This document shows, piece by piece, positions 6,376-9,728 of a stretch of DNA of 9,728 nt. The DNA is from Desulfobacterales bacterium (GTDB taxonomy: Bacteria; Desulfobacterota; Desulfobacteria; Desulfobacterales; JAUCGF01), in the NCBI GenBank assembly GCA_029940345.1, contig JAOZRC010000156.1, positions 1-9,728 on the forward strand, in the 5' to 3' direction. Every line of letters starts with the position of its first letter. Within the stretch, counting starts at the first letter, position 1. Position numbers and translations under genes: made by a program. The notes below the pieces were generated by a model. That model did no database searches. It worked only from the letters and a program-made list of their open reading frames with translations, and was not told where the DNA came from.

Positions 6376-7338
6376 TTGTTCAGCGAAATACTTTTAAAAA
6401 AATCGTTTTGGGCGTCAATTGCCTTTTTTTTGATCCTGATGTTTCTGCCGTCTGTTATACCCCGTTTTTATACCTATATCCTGGCAGTTATCTTTGTAAC
6501 GGCACTGTTGGCGATGAGTCTGAACATCGTGGTCGGCCAAGGAGGCCTGTTTCAATTTCACCATGCGGCTTTTTATGGTGTCGGCGCGTACACCGTTGCG
6601 CTGATTTTAAAAAAAACGGGGCTTCCTGTGTGGGCAGGATTCATCGCCGGCCCGCTAACAGCCGCTCTGGCCGGTCTTATTATTGGCGCTTTTTGCATCC
6701 GGTTGACCAATCTTTATTTCGGGATGCTTCAAATTTCATTAGGTTCGCTGCTCTGGGCGGTCGCGTTCCGATGGTATAGTCTCACTGGCGGGGATGACGG
6801 CCTGCACGGCATCCCCATACCCGACTTTATTGCCGCTTTGAACGGCGCTTATTACTTCATTTTGATCGTTTTGACCGTTTGTTTGATTGTGATGTATCTG
6901 ATCTATAAATCTCCTTTCGGAAGCACGCTGCAAGCTGCGCGCGACAACCCCGAACGATGCGCCGCGGTGGGCGTCAATGTTCAACGCCTTCAATTATCAG
7001 CCATTGTGATTGCCACTTTTTTTGCAGGCGTTGCCGGGGTTTTATTTGTTGTGCTGGAACATTCCGTGTTCCCGGACCTGCTTTTCTGGGTGCTGTCCCT
7101 GGAGGTTTTTATTATGTGTTTGCTGGGCGGATGGTTCACATTTGCAGGACCGATAATCGGTGCGGCTATAACCATATCCTTGCGGACCTTTGCCGGCGCC
7201 TACACCGAATATTGGACAATGATTCTCGGTATTATCCTGATTCTCCTGATTTTTTTTCTTCCGGAAGGTGTTATGGGATTTATCATAGCCAAATTACGTG
7301 GCAAAGATATTGAAATGGCTGAAAAGGAGGCTGAATAG
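6376..7338 (+). CDS. livM: LivM-type permease of a branched-chain amino acid (HAAT) ABC transporter
   Basis: Inner-membrane subunit of a hydrophobic amino acid uptake transporter. It normally pairs with LivH, the LivG and LivF ATPases, and a periplasmic binding protein. The 320 residues are hydrophobic throughout, with about eight to ten spans. The family motif near the N-terminus appears as LNIVVGQGGLFQFHHAAFYG, where most relatives have a G-x-x-G-x-x-S-x-G-H-A-A-F-F pattern; here Phe-Gln-Phe-His replaces the usual Ser-x-Gly-His core. The cytoplasmic coupling loop that contacts the ATPase is well preserved (AARDNPERCAAVGVN, then AGVAGVLF). The gene starts at TTG, behind the broken efflux copy 2, and ends directly against livG. 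No livH is present in the window, which is unusual because livH normally precedes livM. The odd motif could point to a substrate other than Leu/Ile/Val. Confidence 0.9.
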   Translation: MFSEILLKKSFWASIAFFLILMFLPSVIPRFYTYILAVIFVTALLAMSLNIVVGQGGLFQFHHAAFYGVGAYTVALILKKTGLPVWAGFIAGPLTAALAGLIIGAFCIRLTNLYFGMLQISLGSLLWAVAFRWYSLTGGDDGLHGIPIPDFIAALNGAYYFILIVLTVCLIVMYLIYKSPFGSTLQAARDNPERCAAVGVNVQRLQLSAIVIATFFAGVAGVLFVVLEHSVFPDLLFWVLSLEVFIMCLLGGWFTFAGPIIGAAITISLRTFAGAYTEYWTMILGIILILLIFFLPEGVMGFIIAKLRGKDIEMAEKEAE

Positions 7339-8079
7339 ATGCTGCGTGTAGAGGCGCTTCACAAATCATTTGACGATTTTAAAGCGGTGAACGGAGCTGA
7401 CCTTCATGTGAAAAAAGGCGCGCTTGTGGCAGTCATCGGCCCCAATGGCGCAGGCAAAACCACGTTGTTCAACCTGATTACCGGTCAACTTCAATCGGAC
7501 AGCGGTCGGGTTGTGTTCAATGAAGAAGAGATCAGTAAATTACCTCCGCACCGGATTTGCAAAAAAGGAATTGCCAGGTCATTTCAGATCGCTAATATTT
7601 TTCCCCGTCTGACTGTTTTTAAAAATGTTCAGGTGGCGGTGCTTTCCCAGCAAAAAATGAGCAGCCGTCTTTTTTATCCTGCCAGCCGACTTGTTGTGAA
7701 GGAAACGGATGCCATCCTGGAAAGCGTCGGTCTTTCAGATAAAACGGCTTATATTGCCGGGTCACTGTCCCATGGTGATAAGCGCGTTCTTGAAATTGCC
7801 ATTGCGCTTGGCGCAGAACCGCAATTGCTTATTTTGGATGAACCGACCGCCGGTATGTCACCCGAAGAAACCCGCACGACAATGGCGTTAATCCGCCATC
7901 TGGCTCAATCCCGCGGTTTGACGTTTCTTTTTTGTGAACACGATATGGAGGTTGTATTCACAGTTGCCCAGAGCATCATGGTCATGCGTCAGGGAGAAAC
8001 CATCATCCAGGGCGCACCGCTGGAAGTCAAAGCAAATGAACAGGTGCAGGAAGCTTACTTAGGGGGAAGTGATGCTTGA
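7339..8079 (+). CDS. livG: LivG-type ATP-binding protein of the HAAT ABC transporter
   Basis: Cytoplasmic ATPase that drives import together with LivF. Its 246 residues are near the family norm of about 255. Walker A is GPNGAGKTT at 34-42, the ABC signature is LSHGDKR starting at residue 143 (the LSHGD variant of the Liv/Urt ATPases), Walker B is LLILDEP with D167/E168, and the switch histidine is in FCEHDME. The sequence IARSFQIANIFPRLTVFKNV is the LivG-type Q-loop region. The ribosome binding site AAGGAGG (7324-7330) lies inside the end of livM, and the ATG follows the livM stop immediately. The 3' end overlaps livF by eight bases. The gene is intact and certainly part of the livM operon. 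Confidence 0.95.
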   Translation: MLRVEALHKSFDDFKAVNGADLHVKKGALVAVIGPNGAGKTTLFNLITGQLQSDSGRVVFNEEEISKLPPHRICKKGIARSFQIANIFPRLTVFKNVQVAVLSQQKMSSRLFYPASRLVVKETDAILESVGLSDKTAYIAGSLSHGDKRVLEIAIALGAEPQLLILDEPTAGMSPEETRTTMALIRHLAQSRGLTFLFCEHDMEVVFTVAQSIMVMRQGETIIQGAPLEVKANEQVQEAYLGGSDA

Positions 8080-8767
8080 AATTAACGAAATTCATACGTA
8101 TTACGGCCAGAGTCATATTCTTTTTGATGTCTCACTGAAAATCAAAAAGGGGCAAGTTGTTTGCCTCCTGGGACGCAACGGAGCCGGAAAAACTGCCACG
8201 TTGAAAAGCGTTATGGGTCTGGCGCCGCCAAAACGAGGAACGATCCGTTTCAAAGGTGAAGATATTACCGGTCGGCAAGCGTATCAGCTCGCTCGCAAAG
8301 GAATCGGCTATGTTCCGGATGACCGGCGCATTTTTGCAGACCTCACGGTGGGTGAAAACCTTGAAATTGCCGCAAACAAGAAACGCGCTGATGGTGAGTG
8401 GAACAAAGCGCGCCTGTATGATTTTTTCCCCGCCTTAGAAAAAATGGATACACGTAAAGGAGGTCTTCTTTCTGGCGGCGAACAAAAAATATTGGCCATT
8501 GCCCGGGCCTTAATGGGCAATCCCGAATTTATTTTGCTGGATGAACCCACTGAAGGAATTGCGCCGCTCTTGGTGGATCATATTGCGGAAAAAATTCTAA
8601 AACTGAAGCAAACAGGCTTAACCGTCCTATTGGCGGAACAAAATGTTAAATTCACGCTCAGTTTGAGCGATTATGGTTACATTATTGATAATGGCCGTAT
8701 ATGCCATCAAGGATCGGTTCAAGAGTTAACCGAAGATGAGGAAATCAGAAAAACATGTGGCATTTAG
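8072..8767 (+). CDS. livF: LivF-type ATP-binding protein of the HAAT ABC transporter
   Basis: Second ATPase of the importer, 231 residues when started at ATG 8072; a GTG at 8069 would add one Met. AGGGGGA at 8061-8067 serves as ribosome binding site, and the start overlaps the end of livG, indicating translational coupling. Walker A is GRNGAGKT at 34-41, with the LivF-typical Arg after the first Gly and an Ala where most relatives have a further Thr. The signature is LSGGEQ at 133-138, Walker B ends in D157/E158, and the following TEGIAPLLV is the LivF hallmark. The switch region reads LLAEQNV, with Gln in place of the His found in many ABC ATPases, as is usual for LivF. It is intact. A 60-base spacer leads to the binding-protein gene. 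Confidence 0.95.
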   Translation: MLEINEIHTYYGQSHILFDVSLKIKKGQVVCLLGRNGAGKTATLKSVMGLAPPKRGTIRFKGEDITGRQAYQLARKGIGYVPDDRRIFADLTVGENLEIAANKKRADGEWNKARLYDFFPALEKMDTRKGGLLSGGEQKILAIARALMGNPEFILLDEPTEGIAPLLVDHIAEKILKLKQTGLTVLLAEQNVKFTLSLSDYGYIIDNGRICHQGSVQELTEDEEIRKTCGI

Positions 8768-8812
8768 GATATTTGAATTACAGGCTGTTAACCGATAAAC
8801 TGATAACTGACT

Positions 8813-8820
8813 AAAGGGGG
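8813..8820 (+). promoter_or_regulatory. Strong ribosome binding site before the binding-protein gene
   Basis: AAAGGGGG lies seven bases before ATG 8828. It is purine-rich and stronger than the sites in front of the ATPase genes, which fits the higher synthesis that binding proteins need relative to membrane subunits. No clear separate promoter was seen in the 60-base spacer. Confidence 0.55.
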
Positions 8821-8827
8821 TATAAAA

Positions 8828-9625
8828 ATGAAAAAAGCATTAATTGTAGTTCTGATTTTGGTTTTAGGACCGGCATTTTCCAATTCGGTTATGGCAGAAG
8901 AAATTACTATCGTTGGCACCGGGGACGGAGTGGCTATTCTTAAGGCTATCGGTGAGGCATTTAGTCAGAAAAATCCCGGCGTAACCATAATCGTTCCCAA
9001 AAGCATCGGTTCCGGAGGCGGAATAAAATCTGTTGGCAAGGACCTATACAAAATCGGTCGTGTCGCCAGAAGAATCAAAGACAAAGAAAAGCATTTGGAC
9101 CTTAAGTATGTTCCTTATGCGAAGGTGCCAACCGTATTTTTTGCAAATAAGAGTGTTGGCGTAAAGAACCTTTCAACAAATCAGGTTTGTGATATCTATA
9201 GCGGTAAAATTACCAACTGGAAAGATGTCGGTGGTAAAGATGCCAAGATAAGGGTTCTCAGGCGCGAAGATGGTGACAGCTCTCTTAGATCGCTGTTAAA
9301 ATCATTTCCGGGTTTTAAGGATATTACAATAACCTCTAAATCGAAAACAGCCTATAAAACTGCTGATATGATTTCCGTTATTGAAGACAAGAAAGGTACA
9401 ATCGGTTTCGGACCCTATGATGTTGTCAAGCGGGCCAATGTTGATGTTTTCACAATAGACGAAAAAAAACCGACCGAAGCAAATTATCCCAGTGCCGGCA
9501 CACTTGGCCTGATTTTCAAAGCGAAGAACTATACAGGAAATATTAAAAATTTCGTGGAGTTCGCAACCTCGGCCGCCGCTCTGGATGCGATCAAAGGGGC
9601 TGGTGGAATGCCGAAATGGGATTGA
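8828..9625 (+). CDS. PstS-like periplasmic substrate-binding protein
   Basis: Exported binding protein of the PBP-like (PstS/SphX) fold, 265 residues, shorter than classical PstS (about 320-350). A Sec signal peptide has Lys-Lys, a hydrophobic core and an A-type cleavage site after VMA (Ala23). Family landmarks are a first strand EITIVGTGDG (25-34), SIGSGGGIK (59-67) leading to the expected IGRVARRIKDKEK, then YVPYAKVPTVFFAN, and the strongest match NLSTNQVCDIYSGKITNWKD (114-133) followed by VGGKDAKIRVLRRE. Residues that hold phosphate in PstS look altered: GDG replaces the usual Ser/Thr-rich loop at strand 1, and GDSS replaces the S-G-T type loop near 149-152. It is placed 60 bases behind livF and probably co-transcribed, though it is not a LivJ/LivK-type protein. 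Fold assignment is secure; the ligand (phosphate, another oxyanion or an unrelated solute) is open. Confidence 0.88.
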   Translation: MKKALIVVLILVLGPAFSNSVMAEEITIVGTGDGVAILKAIGEAFSQKNPGVTIIVPKSIGSGGGIKSVGKDLYKIGRVARRIKDKEKHLDLKYVPYAKVPTVFFANKSVGVKNLSTNQVCDIYSGKITNWKDVGGKDAKIRVLRREDGDSSLRSLLKSFPGFKDITITSKSKTAYKTADMISVIEDKKGTIGFGPYDVVKRANVDVFTIDEKKPTEANYPSAGTLGLIFKAKNYTGNIKNFVEFATSAAALDAIKGAGGMPKWD

Positions 9626-9728
9626 AGATTTAACATCTTTCATATTTTCCGGGAATTTGGGTTGCATTCAGGTTTCAGAGCCTGTTTGGAAAGTCGTGAT
9701 CGAAGCGAAAAAGTGTGAGAGCGAGGGC

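Noticed and set aside
6342..6779. Open frame of 145 codons overlapping the first part of livM
   Set aside because: It is an out-of-frame shadow: the livM frame carries the family motifs and the ribosome binding site, and this one is rich in Cys and Arg typical of off-frame translation.
9625..9655. Small dyads after the PstS-like gene (AAGAT/ATCTT and TTCC-G-GGAA) as a terminator
   Set aside because: Stems of only four or five base pairs, AT-rich in the first case, and no T-run directly after either. The final 103 bases hold no other feature I can support.
1..9728. CRISPR array, tRNA, rRNA, integrase or defence island
   Set aside because: No regularly spaced repeats, no cloverleaf-like segment with a CCA-type end, and no transposase, integrase or nuclease motifs were found in reading the window.

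Overview
The window reads as a chromosomal segment of a Gram-negative bacterium. It encodes outer-membrane efflux lipoproteins with a lipobox, a signal-peptide-bearing periplasmic binding protein, and Trk and Liv membrane transporters. Moderate GC, a trkA-trkH pair, TTG starts with good Shine-Dalgarno sites and a Liv cassette next to a short PstS-like binding protein suggest a deltaproteobacterial (Desulfobacterota-type) genome. That placement is an inference from style, not proven by any marker gene. All intact genes are on the + strand.

Layout. (1) 1-122: possible C-terminal end of a small hydrophobic protein running in from the left edge. (2) 149-2965: trkA and trkH, directly abutting, a complete potassium-uptake channel plus its NAD-binding gating subunit, closed by a REP-like palindrome at 2989-3026. 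(3) 3128-6314: a scrambled region. Two copies of the 5' part of a NodT/OprM-type outer-membrane efflux lipoprotein gene, both truncated, flank one intact gene of unknown function (3806-5170). That gene encodes a single-pass membrane protein with two tandem copies of a ~178-residue extracytoplasmic domain, each with two aligned cysteines. The first truncated copy runs directly into what looks like the start of a third lipoprotein of the same family on the opposite strand. (4) 6376-8767: livM-livG-livF, a branched-chain amino acid type ABC transporter lacking livH and its own binding protein in this window. (5) 8828-9625: a PstS-like periplasmic binding protein, probably the last gene of the same transcription unit. 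(6) 9626-9728: no gene seen.

How they work together. TrkA/TrkH form one functional unit for K+ uptake. LivM/LivG/LivF supply one membrane subunit and both ATPases of a HAAT-type importer. The missing second permease and the unusual binding protein leave its substrate uncertain. The efflux fragments are probably non-functional and mark breakpoints of duplication, gene conversion and rearrangement, or an assembly join. The window contains no CRISPR array, tRNA, rRNA, transposase or recognisable defence system. The least explained items are the tandem-domain membrane protein and the cluster of lipoprotein gene fragments around it.
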